64,000 nucleotides of DNA from Roseibacillus sp. (GCA_029242545.1 JAQWTV010000172.1:1-64000), one strand, 5' to 3'; counted from the first letter of the stretch, positions 1 to 9,116 are shown. Translations and numbers: made by a program. Notes: generated by a model not told the origin, from the letters alone.

Positions 1-801
1 TCTCCTCTCTGTCTCGCCGAGTGGAAGTTCTTCGCGATGGATACCGGTACCCGGGACGGGCAGACCAAGTCCTATGAACAGCAGGCTGCCCTTGTAAAGG
101 AGCTTGGCTTTTCCGGCATCGGCTACACCGGGGCAACCCGCATCCCGGAGATGCTGGCTGCCGTGAAGCAGCATGGGATCAGCTTCGCTCCACTCTACAA
201 TGGAATCGAGGTCCGCGACCAAGGTGTGACTCACAACCCGAACCTCGAAAAAGCCATCACGGGGGCCAGTGGGCGGGAAGCTATCGTATGGCTCTACGTC
301 GGAGGGCGGCGACCTGCGAATCCTCAGGCGACCGATACTCCCGTCGTAGCGAAACTGCAGGCCCTCGCCGACCACGCTGCCAAGTCGGGAGTCCGCCTCG
401 CACTCTATCCTCACGCCGGGGCCTATGCGGACCGGGTTCAGGACTGTATTCGGCTCGTAAAGGCCGCTAGCCGAAGAAACCTCGGAGTCACCTTCAACCT
501 CTGTCACTTTCTGAAGGTGGACGGAAAAAATCTCAACACCCTGCTTGAGGAGGCCGCTCCCCATCTCTTCGTGGTCACCATTAATGGTGCAGATATGGGA
601 GGAACGGCTTGGAATACCCTTATTCAGCCTCTGGATACAGGCACCTACGATGTCCTCCCCCTTCTCCAGAAGCTTAAAACCCTCAGCTGGAAGGGGCCCA
701 TCGGCCTGCAGCACTATGGGATCCGGGGCAGCGCCCGTGAAAACCTCGGCCGATCCATGAAGGGGTGGAAGAAGCTGCTGGAAAGACTGGATACCGAATA
801 G
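1..801 (+). CDS. Sugar phosphate isomerase/epimerase, 5' end outside window
   Basis: The frame is open to the first base and reads LAEWKFFAMDTGTRDG before the first in-window ATG at 37, so the gene starts upstream and 37 is an internal Met. The protein looks like a xylose-isomerase-like TIM barrel (AP endonuclease family 2 fold): repeated beta-alpha units, GFSGIGYTG near the start, LALYPHAGAY and LCHFLKVDGKN in the middle and GPIGLQHYGIRGSARENL near the end, which is the usual C-terminal signature of these secreted or cytosolic sugar-binding proteins. In PVC bacteria such genes accompany sulfatases and oxidoreductases in sugar catabolism. The substrate cannot be read from the sequence. It ends 108 bp before the DUF5069 gene on the same strand. 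Confidence 0.8.
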   Translation, partial: SPLCLAEWKFFAMDTGTRDGQTKSYEQQAALVKELGFSGIGYTGATRIPEMLAAVKQHGISFAPLYNGIEVRDQGVTHNPNLEKAITGASGREAIVWLYVGGRRPANPQATDTPVVAKLQALADHAAKSGVRLALYPHAGAYADRVQDCIRLVKAASRRNLGVTFNLCHFLKVDGKNLNTLLEEAAPHLFVVTINGADMGGTAWNTLIQPLDTGTYDVLPLLQKLKTLSWKGPIGLQHYGIRGSARENLGRSMKGWKKLLERLDTE

Positions 802-909
802 AGCCATCGAAGGGCAATTCGCTGCTGCATTCCTGCCCCCCACCTCAGAGCGCCCCTATCGAAACAACGGTGGCTTGACCCCGCTGGAGAGGCGGCAAGA
901 ATCATCAAC

Positions 910-1350
910 GTGCCCACCTCTGATTTTACCCAGGCAGGTGACTATCCCCGCAGCCCGCATGAAACTCTTGCTGGCTACGTCATCGCCGCCCGAACTCTCG
1001 ACAAATGCCGTGCGGCGCTTGCCGGCACGCTCGGAGAATACAAGTTCGACTGCCCTCTCGATAACTTCTTTTTCGAATTCACCGGACTCACAGCTGAGTC
1101 CTTCAGGGAATTCGTATCCACCGGTGCCGATGACGAATCGGTTGGACGATGGATCACCGACAACGCCCAGCCGCACCAGCGCCGCGAAATCATTCAATGG
1201 AATAACGACATGCGCGGAAAACGAATCTGCGATCTTCCGATCCAGCTTCAGGAATTTCTTGAGGACTATATCCCGAAGTGTGTTCCTGCCGGTCACCCTA
1301 TTTACGTCTGGTTTGATGTCTATGACATTGAAGAAGAACGGCGATCCTGA
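910..1350 (+). CDS. DUF5069 domain protein
   Basis: A 146-residue soluble protein with a GTG start at 910 and no clear Shine-Dalgarno site. The start PRSPHETLAGYVIAARTLDK, followed by a CPLDNFFFEF segment and a TDNAQPHQRREIIQWNNDMR segment, matches my recollection of the DUF5069 family, common in Verrucomicrobiota and Planctomycetes. No catalytic role is known to me and no signal peptide is visible. It lies 5 bp before the next gene, so it may be transcribed with the DUF1549/DUF1553 and DUF1501 genes, although a functional link is not evident. Confidence 0.75.
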   Translation: MPTSDFTQAGDYPRSPHETLAGYVIAARTLDKCRAALAGTLGEYKFDCPLDNFFFEFTGLTAESFREFVSTGADDESVGRWITDNAQPHQRREIIQWNNDMRGKRICDLPIQLQEFLEDYIPKCVPAGHPIYVWFDVYDIEEERRS

Positions 1351-1355
1351 AAGCC

Positions 1356-3899
1356 GTGAAGGAGAAATCTAAAACCACTGGGAGTATCCATTCTTCCGTT
1401 ACGCCTTTCTCCCTGAGATTAGCCGCGCTTCTCCTTCTTGCCCTTCTGCCCCATCTCCGGTCGATCGGGGAAACAGAAACCGACCACTGGGCGTTTCTAC
1501 CACCCCGGAAATCCTCCCTCCCCGGAGCAATCAACCCTATCGACCACTTTGTACATGAACGCCTCAAGAAGGCGGGATTGTCCCCATCGTCCCGAGCCCC
1601 TAGTCATACCCTGATCCGCCGCCTCAGTTTTGACCTGCGGGGAATCCCCCCGACTCAGGAAGAAGTGGAACGCTTCAGATCCGACACGTCTCCTGGCGCC
1701 TGGTCGAAGTTGGTCGAGCGCTTTCTAGCATCACCTCATTTCGGAGAGCGCCTCGCTCAGAACTGGCTCGACCTTGCCCGCTACGCTGACACCTCAGGCT
1801 ACGCTGCCGACCGGACCCGCAACATGTGGGTCTATCGCGACTGGGTCATCAATTCTATCAACAGGGACGAGCCCTTCGACCAGTTTACTATCGCTCAGAT
1901 AGCAGGCGACCTTCTACCCGGAGCAAGCGCTTCCCAAAAAGTAGCAACAGGCTTCCACCGTAACGCAATGCAGGCCAAAGGGAATAACCCACGCAAGGAA
2001 GAGTTCCGGATCAAGACCGTGGCAGACCGTCTGAAGACTACTGGCCGCACTTGGCTGGGACTGACCCTTGAATGCGCTGAGTGTCACGATCACAAACACG
2101 ACCCGATCAGCCAGGAAGAATACTACCAGCTCTTCGCGATCTTCAATAACGTGCCCCACCTAGGGGCAGGATATAATACTCATGGTCCGTTAATGGACTA
2201 TGTCCCTGAAAATAGCAGTAAGCGTGGCGTGACGCTGAGGTCACGGATTGCTGCGCTCCGAAAAACCCTGCCTGATGCCCGCTCCCCTGAAGATCCGGCC
2301 CTTCTAGGCACATGGAGTAAGGGACATGCTGAGACTAATCCCTCACGGTTCGCACCAACCGGCGACCTCACTATTTCTGCCGTGATCAGGACCCGGGAAA
2401 AAGTGGCCGATATCGCATCCAAGTATGACTGGAAGAGTAACACTCGAAGCTTTGTCTTCGGCATCGGGGGAGAGGCCCAAGACAATAGCCGCCCCGGACA
2501 TCTCTTTGCCTGGATCTCCTCAACTAATGAAACATGGAATGGAGCTGAGATCCACGGAAGCATTCCTGTCAATGACGGCAGGGAGCATCATGTCGCGGTT
2601 GTCTTCACGGCAGGGCAGACCCTGAAACTTTATATCGACGGCATCGAGGATAAGGCCGCCCGATTGATTGGAAACATACCAAAATCAATCTCGGTGAGCA
2701 CCCGGCCCCTTGCAATTGGAGCTGGCTACACCAAATCCATAACACCTAACGCCTTCCTCTTTCGGGGAGAACTCGGCAAGGTTCGGATTTACCGAAAGGC
2801 CCTCGCCGACCCTGGTCAGGTCGGGCCTGCCGGCGCTGAAATTCGGAAGCTCGAAACCGAACTCGCTGACCTGCAGACCGCGCCCCTCAAGGTCCACGTC
2901 ATGGACGAGCTTCCCAGACCCCGCGAAACGCATATTCTCATCCGGGGCAACTACAAGGACAAGGGGCCGCGAGTCTTCCCAGCGGTCCCCGCCGTTCTTC
3001 CAGCTATCGCCGGTGGCAAAAATGCCACTCGCCTGGACTTCGCTCGCTGGCTGTTCCAACCGGAACACCCCCTCACCTCACGGGTAGCAGTCAATTATCT
3101 CTGGCAGCATTTTTTCGGCAAAGGTCTGGTCGCGACATCTGCAGATTTTGGAGTGATGGGTGAAAAGCCCTCTCACCTGGAACTCCTCGACTGGCTCGCT
3201 ATTGAGTTCGAAAGCAACGGATGGAGTCGAAAGGACCTCGTGCGCCTGATTGTAAACTCGGAGACATACCGGCAATCCTCTGTTCAGACTCCCAGACAGC
3301 GAGCGGCAGATCCTGCCAACCGACTGCTTAGCCGCATGTCGCGCTCTCGCCATGCAGCCGAACAAATTCGAGACAACGCTCTGGCGATAAGCGGCCTTCT
3401 TGTTCACAAGGTGGGTGGACCCCCGGTTTTTCCCTCGCAGCCTGAGGGGCTTTACGAGGAAACCGGCCAGAACGAACCCGGGAATTCCAATTTCACTTGG
3501 AAAGATTCTACCGGGGATGATCGCCACCGTAAGTCGATGTACACTTACTGGAAACGCATGCTGCTTCATCCTTCTCTGGCATCGTTTGATGCTCCGTCTC
3601 GCCAAGTCTGCGTCACAAGCCGCTCAGCAACCAACACCCCCCGGCAGGCTCTTGTCACACTGAACGATCCTATCTTCCACGAATGTGCCAGATTTTTTGC
3701 CGAGCGCATCACGGCCTCTCATCCCGGAAAACACCAGCGTCTGGAGCATGCCTTCCAGACTTGTCTGAGCCGATCACCTGATGCCGAAGAGCGCAAAATG
3801 TTCCTTACCTTTCTCGCGGAGGAAGGTGAAGGTGCCGACGGATGGATATCCGTGGCAGCGATCCTGCTGAATCTCGACGAAACGCTGACACGCGAATGA
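1356..3899 (+). CDS. DUF1549/DUF1553 protein with LamG insert, no N-terminal PSCyt1
   Basis: An 847-residue exported protein with a GTG start; the N-terminus has a hydrophobic stretch (about residues 20-33, LRLAALLLLALLP). DUF1549 spans about residues 60-265 and contains the haem-c type motif CAECH (C240-H244) followed by DHKHDP. A concanavalin/LamG-like domain follows at about 330-500 (FVFGIGGEAQ, LKLYIDGIED, IGAGYT). DUF1553 occupies about 565-845. Unlike the four homologues at 22.7-38.7 kb it has no N-terminal CxxCH cytochrome domain and starts directly with HWAFLPPRK, the linker that normally follows that domain. The stop overlaps the DUF1501 start by ATGA. These families are known from PVC genomes; their biochemical role is unsettled. 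Confidence 0.88.
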   Translation: MKEKSKTTGSIHSSVTPFSLRLAALLLLALLPHLRSIGETETDHWAFLPPRKSSLPGAINPIDHFVHERLKKAGLSPSSRAPSHTLIRRLSFDLRGIPPTQEEVERFRSDTSPGAWSKLVERFLASPHFGERLAQNWLDLARYADTSGYAADRTRNMWVYRDWVINSINRDEPFDQFTIAQIAGDLLPGASASQKVATGFHRNAMQAKGNNPRKEEFRIKTVADRLKTTGRTWLGLTLECAECHDHKHDPISQEEYYQLFAIFNNVPHLGAGYNTHGPLMDYVPENSSKRGVTLRSRIAALRKTLPDARSPEDPALLGTWSKGHAETNPSRFAPTGDLTISAVIRTREKVADIASKYDWKSNTRSFVFGIGGEAQDNSRPGHLFAWISSTNETWNGAEIHGSIPVNDGREHHVAVVFTAGQTLKLYIDGIEDKAARLIGNIPKSISVSTRPLAIGAGYTKSITPNAFLFRGELGKVRIYRKALADPGQVGPAGAEIRKLETELADLQTAPLKVHVMDELPRPRETHILIRGNYKDKGPRVFPAVPAVLPAIAGGKNATRLDFARWLFQPEHPLTSRVAVNYLWQHFFGKGLVATSADFGVMGEKPSHLELLDWLAIEFESNGWSRKDLVRLIVNSETYRQSSVQTPRQRAADPANRLLSRMSRSRHAAEQIRDNALAISGLLVHKVGGPPVFPSQPEGLYEETGQNEPGNSNFTWKDSTGDDRHRKSMYTYWKRMLLHPSLASFDAPSRQVCVTSRSATNTPRQALVTLNDPIFHECARFFAERITASHPGKHQRLEHAFQTCLSRSPDAEERKMFLTFLAEEGEGADGWISVAAILLNLDETLTRE

Positions 3900-5296
3900 T
3901 GTTTGACTCTGTCAGCCACGAGATAACCAGGCGGCAACTTCTTGGAAGTGCTCCTCTCGCTCTTGGGTCGTTAGCCCTTGCCTCCATGTTTAAAGCAGAA
4001 TACGGGAAAAGCGCAGGTCTTCAGCATCTTGCCCCCCGGGCTCGACGAGTCATTTACCTGTTCATGTCAGGGGGGCCCTCTCACGTGGATACTTTTGATC
4101 CAAAGCCCACTCTGACGCAGCAACACGGAAGGGAAATGCCTCCGGAGCTCATCAGGAACCATGAGTTTGCGATGATCAAAGAGGCCCGGCCCAAGGTAAA
4201 GGGCTCTCCGTGGAACTTTCAATCCCGGGGGCAGAGCGGAACCGAAGTCTCCGACCTCTTTCCCCACGTTGGAAAGGTTATTGATGAGATCGCTGTCATT
4301 CGTTCCCTGCATACCGACAGCTTTAACCACGATCCTGCCGTGATGTTCATGAACACAGGAAGCGTACGTTTCGGACGACCCTCGATGGGCTCCTGGCTGT
4401 CTTATGGCCTGGGATCAGAAAACAGCGATCTTCCCTCATTCGTGGTCCTCGTTTCAGGCCAGAATCGCCAACCGCTTCTCGACAGTTACTGGGGAGCAGG
4501 CTTTCTCCCTTCGGAACACCAAGGCACGACCTTCCGTACGTCTGGCGACCCTGTCCTCCACATTGCTAATCCTCCCGGGATCAGCCGGTCCGAGCGCCGT
4601 CGCCAGCTCAATCTCCTGAAATGGATGAATCAACGCCGGCACGCAGCCGTCAATGACCCGGAAATCTCCGCCCGGATTGCCCAGTATGAGCTGGCATACC
4701 GTATGCAGGTGGCCGTTCCGGAGCTCACTGACATCTCCAATGAACCGGCATCGGCACGCGAATTTTACGGTGCAAAACCTGGAGAAGCCTCTTTTGCCAA
4801 TAACTGTCTACTCGCTCGCAGACTGACCGAACGTGGGGTCCGCTTTATTCAGCTCTACGATAAGGGGTGGGATTCCCATGGTTCCATAGAGAAGGAGCAT
4901 TCGAAACGCTGCCAGTCGGTGGATCAGCCCATTGCCGCTCTCCTGACCGATCTGCGCCAGCGTGGTCTTCTCGACGAAACCCTTGTTATCTGGGGCGGAG
5001 AATTTGGTCGCACTCCGATGTCACAGGGAAATGGGCAAGGAGCTGGCAGAGATCATCACCCGCATGGCTTCACAATGTGGTTGGCAGGGGGAGGGATTCG
5101 GCCGGGAATTGTTCATGGGGCAACCGATGAATTCGGCTACTTCGCGGAGAGGGACAAAGTCCATGTCCATGATCTGCACGCTACTCTTCTCCACTGCCTC
5201 GGCCTGCAACACAAGAACTTCACTTTCCCCCATCAGGGTCGTGACTTCCGCCTTACCGATGAATTTGGCGAGGTGGTAGGCGCTTTGCTGGACTAG
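3896..5296 (+). CDS. DUF1501 protein with Tat signal
   Basis: The start is taken at 3896, where ATGA overlaps the stop of the upstream gene; an earlier in-frame ATG at 3842 lies well inside that gene. The protein has about 466 residues and begins with a twin-arginine signal (TRRQLLGS then a hydrophobic run). It carries the DUF1501 landmarks of the alkaline phosphatase-like fold: SGGPSHVDTFDPKP near the N-terminus, NHDPAVMFMNTGS, FIQLYDKGWDSHG, WGGEFGRTPMSQG and GRDHHPHGFTMWLAGGG, rich in potential metal ligands (Asp/His). Probably a periplasmic or cell-surface hydrolase working with the DUF1549/DUF1553 partner; the substrate is unknown. Confidence 0.9.
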   Translation: MMFDSVSHEITRRQLLGSAPLALGSLALASMFKAEYGKSAGLQHLAPRARRVIYLFMSGGPSHVDTFDPKPTLTQQHGREMPPELIRNHEFAMIKEARPKVKGSPWNFQSRGQSGTEVSDLFPHVGKVIDEIAVIRSLHTDSFNHDPAVMFMNTGSVRFGRPSMGSWLSYGLGSENSDLPSFVVLVSGQNRQPLLDSYWGAGFLPSEHQGTTFRTSGDPVLHIANPPGISRSERRRQLNLLKWMNQRRHAAVNDPEISARIAQYELAYRMQVAVPELTDISNEPASAREFYGAKPGEASFANNCLLARRLTERGVRFIQLYDKGWDSHGSIEKEHSKRCQSVDQPIAALLTDLRQRGLLDETLVIWGGEFGRTPMSQGNGQGAGRDHHPHGFTMWLAGGGIRPGIVHGATDEFGYFAERDKVHVHDLHATLLHCLGLQHKNFTFPHQGRDFRLTDEFGEVVGALLD

Positions 5297-5309
5297 AATA
5301 GAAGCGCGC

Positions 5310-6410
5310 TCAGAATTCAATCACCTTGCTTCCATTCTGCGCTGACTCGAGACAGGCATCGAGAATCGCCTGGGTCTTGAGAGATGCCTCAGGCCAGAAG
5401 GGATCCGGTGTTCCTCCCAGGGCGAGATCCCCGAAATTACGAAAGAGCTTGGTTTCCTGTGCGGCAGGATCATTGCCACCCGGCTCCGTAACAAACTCAC
5501 GTCGGAGATGCTTCTCCATGGTGAACTTGCAGCCCTCGATCACGAACTGGGCATTGTTAATTTGGAAATCGAGCTCACCATCCGAATAGGGAAGAACCAG
5601 GTCATCAACCCGAATATTTCCCTGGTCGCCACTGATATGCAACCACTGCTGGTGATTGGTCAGAAAGGAATTATAAAAGGTTGCTGAAATGCCGTTGTCG
5701 AAAAATAGCTCAGCACTCAGCTCGGTGGGAACCTGGTCAGGACTGTCCGCCCGCGAAGCACTGGAAAGCATCGTGGCCCGAAGGGACTTAGGCATCTCAT
5801 AGTTCATCGCAAAGAGCGTTGCTCTGATAGTGTACCACCCCAGATCCCCCAGGCAGCCAGCAGGCTCTAAATCACTGCTGAGCCGGATATTGTCCGCCAG
5901 AAATTCAGGAGGCGCACAGAAGCTGAAGGCCGAGGCGATCCGGGTGATCTTGCCAACGTTCGCGGGGTCATCGAGGGCAGCCCGCAATTGCGGCATCCGA
6001 TCACTGTGGGTATACATAATCCCGTCCATGAACTGAACATTGTTCTCGGAACAGGCTGTCGTCATTTCCACGAGATCGGAGTGCGTTACCGCGCAGGGTT
6101 TTTCACACATCACATGCTTCCCGGCATTCGCAGCCTTTATCACCCACTCTTTTCGAAGGCCAGTAGGCAGCGGGATATACACCGCATCGACATCATCCGC
6201 GTTAATGATCTCATCGTAGCCTCCAATAGCACGGGGGGACTTTTCAAAAGGGACCTCGGATTGGCATCGATCGATGAAAGCCTGAGCCTTTGCCGCATCC
6301 CTACTCGCCACAGCGGTAACGATGCCGTTCCCGGAATTCCTGATAGCCTCCCAGTTTTTACACGCAACCCCTGCGGTGCTGAGAATACCCCAACGCAATG
6401 TGTCTGCCAT
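5310..6410 (-). CDS. Gfo/Idh/MocA family NAD(P)-dependent oxidoreductase
   Basis: The start at 6410 (MADTLRWGILSTAG) puts the dinucleotide-binding beta-strand at the N-terminus; the frame is open to 6446 but that extension is not conserved-looking. The 366-residue protein has the Rossmann start RWGILSTAGVA, the AVYIPLPTGLRKEWVIKA segment and the family hallmark KHVMCEKPCA, where the Lys of the EKP motif is the usual catalytic residue, followed by a C-terminal substrate-binding alpha/beta domain. No signal peptide is seen, so it is cytoplasmic. It is convergent with the DUF1501 gene (13 bp apart) and downstream of the sulfatase, consistent with sugar oxidation after desulfation; the substrate is not determinable. 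Confidence 0.9.
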   Translation of the reverse strand: MADTLRWGILSTAGVACKNWEAIRNSGNGIVTAVASRDAAKAQAFIDRCQSEVPFEKSPRAIGGYDEIINADDVDAVYIPLPTGLRKEWVIKAANAGKHVMCEKPCAVTHSDLVEMTTACSENNVQFMDGIMYTHSDRMPQLRAALDDPANVGKITRIASAFSFCAPPEFLADNIRLSSDLEPAGCLGDLGWYTIRATLFAMNYEMPKSLRATMLSSASRADSPDQVPTELSAELFFDNGISATFYNSFLTNHQQWLHISGDQGNIRVDDLVLPYSDGELDFQINNAQFVIEGCKFTMEKHLRREFVTEPGGNDPAAQETKLFRNFGDLALGGTPDPFWPEASLKTQAILDACLESAQNGSKVIEF

Positions 6411-6517
6411 GAGCCGGGATTTAGATCCCCCACCGACACTTGGCAAGCCTGCCCTTTCGGAGGAAGGGTTTGAGGCCTCGCTCCAGCGACATGATCGAGT
6501 GACGCTCCAGCGCTAGA

Positions 6518-7846
6518 CTATTTCCCCGCCTCGGCCAAATAACCCTGCAGCCGCTGCAGGACCCTCTTTTCGCTTCCTGCGAGGTTACGCTGCTCTCCCT
6601 GGTCGCTCAGGAGGTCGTAAAGTTCCGGCGCCTTACCCGGATTATTCTGCACCAGCTTCCACTTTCCGGCTCTCACGGCCTCCTTGCTCCCAAACTTCCA
6701 GCAAAGATAATCATGCCTTTTCTGCTTTCTGCCTCTGAGAGCATTGACAAACGAAATACCGTCAACGGGCTCAGTAACCGCCGCTCCCGCTAGTTCACAG
6801 GCTGTTGGAAGAAAATCCCAGAACGCAAGCGGCTCCGAACAGGTCGTCCCGGGCTTCACCACCCCTGGCCACCACGCGATGGTGGGAACACGGATACCTC
6901 CATCGTAGAGATCTCGCTTAAATCCCCGCAGGGGGCCATTGGCATCAAAGACCTCATGCTTATGCCCCCCCTCTGAGTGGGGCCCATTGTCAGAGGTAAA
7001 GACCACTAGAGTCCTATGATCAATTTTCAACTCACGGAGAAGATCGATAAGACGGCCTACATCTCGGTCCATCCAGCTGATCATTGCTGCCTGCCCCTTA
7101 CTTGTATTTTTCCAGTCGCGTTTCTTATAGGGCCCGTAGTCCGGCACCTCCATTCCATCACCATACACGCGCCCCCCCTCATTGTTCGCATGAGGAATTG
7201 TCCAATGAACGTGCAGGAGAAACGGCTGATCCTTACAACCCCTCACAAAAGAAAAGGCCTGCTCAGTCATGACTGGATGGGACCAGATTACTTTCTTGGA
7301 TGCTACCCTTCCCCGAGAGCCCGGGCGCTTGGAAATAACGTTACCTGCAAGGGGGAATTTTTTCTCATTTAACCACAGGTGAGTGGGATAGTAATTGTGA
7401 GCCTGTCCCTGATCGAGATAGCCCATCCAAAAGTCGAATCCGTTCTTGAGCGGAAACCCGCTGGTTTCCACTCCTCCCATCGCCCATTTGCCAACTCCTC
7501 CCGTGCGGTAACCCACCGTCTTCAGAAGTTCCGCAACCGTGACGTCCTCGGGCTTGAAATTGTAGTTTGCGTTCGAGGAGATGGGCGTATGCCCCATGTG
7601 CTTACCGGTCCAGAGAGAGAGCCGGGAGGGCCGACATACGGTGCATCCCGCATAAAAATCGGTGAATCGCATTCCTTCCCCGGCCATTTCATCAAGCCGC
7701 GGAGTGGAGATACTCTTCTGCCCGAAGGACCCCAGATCGCCATACCCGAGATCATCACACATGATCCAGATGATATTTGGTTTTTGAGGAAGGTCCGCCG
7801 CCGAAACGAAGCCAGCGAGAGACAGAGATAGAATAAGACGGAGCAT
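6518..7846 (-). CDS. Secreted type I sulfatase
   Basis: The start at 7846 gives a Sec signal peptide (MLRLILSLSLAGFVSA) directly before LPQKPNIIWIMCDDLGYGD, where the DD supplies the metal-binding aspartates of the sulfatase family. The formylglycine motif is C71-R-P-S-R followed by LSLWTGKH, so Cys71 should be converted by an anaerobic-independent FGE or equivalent maturase, neither of which is in this window. TSDNGPH carries the second set of metal ligands. At 442 residues it is the usual length of arylsulfatase A-like enzymes. The frame extends upstream to 7954 without a credible signal. It lies between a NIPSNAP gene and an oxidoreductase on the same strand. Confidence 0.92.
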   Translation of the reverse strand: MLRLILSLSLAGFVSAADLPQKPNIIWIMCDDLGYGDLGSFGQKSISTPRLDEMAGEGMRFTDFYAGCTVCRPSRLSLWTGKHMGHTPISSNANYNFKPEDVTVAELLKTVGYRTGGVGKWAMGGVETSGFPLKNGFDFWMGYLDQGQAHNYYPTHLWLNEKKFPLAGNVISKRPGSRGRVASKKVIWSHPVMTEQAFSFVRGCKDQPFLLHVHWTIPHANNEGGRVYGDGMEVPDYGPYKKRDWKNTSKGQAAMISWMDRDVGRLIDLLRELKIDHRTLVVFTSDNGPHSEGGHKHEVFDANGPLRGFKRDLYDGGIRVPTIAWWPGVVKPGTTCSEPLAFWDFLPTACELAGAAVTEPVDGISFVNALRGRKQKRHDYLCWKFGSKEAVRAGKWKLVQNNPGKAPELYDLLSDQGEQRNLAGSEKRVLQRLQGYLAEAGK

Positions 7847-7984
7847 GATGCCCAAACTAACCATTCCCAAGATCGGGGGACAAGGCCTCACCTGTAAGGT
7901 TCTTCTCTGCGGATAGCCCCTCAAAGAGGCCCGTAGTAAAATCGTCAGAAGCAACGCCTGCTGCCGGTCGCTCTCCCCAGGATC

Positions 7985-8746
7985 CTACTTCATTGCGGAG
8001 TAATCAACCGGAGCAAGTAGGATCGACTTGACACCCCCTTTTTTAAGGAGGATCGGGCCGTCTACCTGAGAGGCCTTGCGGGCAGCCTGCCAAGCCGGGT
8101 CCTTTCGAAAGGCCTCCCACGATGCAGCACGGGCATTCTCATCCTTGTGCGCGATAAGATAAGTCAGGGTCACATTCGCGGACTGCTGGTCTTCCATCAG
8201 ATCACAATACAGAAGGTTGCTGATCCCATGCTTGGTAAAAAGCGCGCATGTGTGATCACGAAAGCGTTTGTTGATATTGGCTCGCTTGCCATCATGAGTC
8301 GTATAAGTCCGCAGTTCAAAGAGTCTATTGGGATTCTGGGATTCAATCTTTAGAGCAGGGGAGTAATCCGTGGCCGTAAGAAATACCCGGTCAATCTTAC
8401 GCACAAGTTTCCCGCCTGCGATCGAAGCCTTGTATGCCGCAACCCACGCCGGGTCCTTGAGAAAGGCACTCCATGATTCTTGTGCCGCTTTACGGCCCGC
8501 GTGCGAAACAATGTAGATCAATGCATTGGATTCATTCTTCACCGGAACCCAATACCCTACATTCTGCATCCCGTGTTTCTCGAAAAGCTCACAGGTGTGG
8601 TCACGAAATCGCTTGTGTAGCGCGTCCAGCTTCCCCTCATTAGCGTAGTAAGTACGTAGCTCGAAAATACGATCGCCGCCTTCCGCGGCATATAAACTTG
8701 TTACTAGCGACATGAACAGGGCGGCCAGGAGGATCGAAAGTTTCAT
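7985..8746 (-). CDS. Secreted tandem NIPSNAP-domain protein
   Basis: 253 residues: a signal peptide (MKLSILLAALFMSLVTSLYA) and then two NIPSNAP-type ferredoxin-like domains in tandem. The copies align: RIFELRTYYANEGKLDAL, RFRDHTCELFEKHGM and KDPAWVAAYKAS in the first, RLFELRTYTTHDGKRANI, RFRDHTCALFTKHGI and KDPAWQAARKAS in the second. NIPSNAP domains are dimeric alpha-beta barrel folds with no settled catalytic role in bacteria; secreted copies are frequent in PVC genomes beside sugar-catabolic genes. It has a good ATG at 8746 and a 384-bp untranslated region upstream, so it probably has its own promoter. The downstream sulfatase starts 138 bp after its stop. Confidence 0.88.
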   Translation of the reverse strand: MKLSILLAALFMSLVTSLYAAEGGDRIFELRTYYANEGKLDALHKRFRDHTCELFEKHGMQNVGYWVPVKNESNALIYIVSHAGRKAAQESWSAFLKDPAWVAAYKASIAGGKLVRKIDRVFLTATDYSPALKIESQNPNRLFELRTYTTHDGKRANINKRFRDHTCALFTKHGISNLLYCDLMEDQQSANVTLTYLIAHKDENARAASWEAFRKDPAWQAARKASQVDGPILLKKGGVKSILLAPVDYSAMK

Positions 8747-8895
8747 AAAGTGTCTCGGTATTTAGGGAACGTAGTGGGTAGTAACGCGATAGACTGTAGG
8801 CCGCAATCTTTCGTCTTCGACGATCGAACATTATTAAGAACCAATCGCTGCAATACTTTCTCCATGCCCGAATCACGCTGGAATGCCTGTATCGC

Positions 8896-8911
8896 GAGTG
8901 ATACATCACTC
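8896..8911. promoter_or_regulatory. Operator-like inverted repeat GAGTGAT-N2-ATCACTC
   Basis: Two perfect 7-bp arms separated by 2 bp, about 150 bp upstream of the NIPSNAP start codon. A second, overlapping dyad (GTATC-N6-GATAC, 8889-8904) shares bases with it. Compact symmetric dyads like this are typical binding sites of dimeric helix-turn-helix repressors, but I cannot name the regulator, and no regulator gene is adjacent. Confidence 0.45.
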
Positions 8912-9092
8912 CTGATCTCAGTTTTCCGGCCCACATTGCTCGCCGTTTTTATTCGGTTAAACGTAATATCCGATGAACTAAACACGCAACTTCAAGGTTG
9001 ACGCACCCCGCAAGTGGAGCCGAGACTGCCGGAAGCTGTCCACCCAGCACACTTTCGCAAGGAAACCCATTTCCATAGGCAACCCAACAGAG

Positions 9093-9116
9093 GGGGGAGA
9101 ACTTCGGTTCTCCCCC
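9093..9116. terminator. 10-bp stem with TTCG loop downstream of the FHA-like gene
   Basis: The arms GGGGGAGAAC and GTTCTCCCCC are perfectly complementary around a TTCG tetraloop closed by C-G on the plus strand. It lies 15 bp beyond the stop codon of the minus-strand FHA-like gene, the right place for its terminator. The pyrimidine-rich tail (TTCTCTTTTCTT) is on the plus-strand side, so an intrinsic terminator would be better formed for plus-strand transcription; for the minus strand the hairpin is preceded by an A-rich stretch instead. Confidence 0.55.

Noticed and set aside
875-1372. 165-residue plus-strand ORF overlapping the DUF5069 gene
   Set aside because: Different frame from the DUF5069 protein, which carries the recognisable family pattern.
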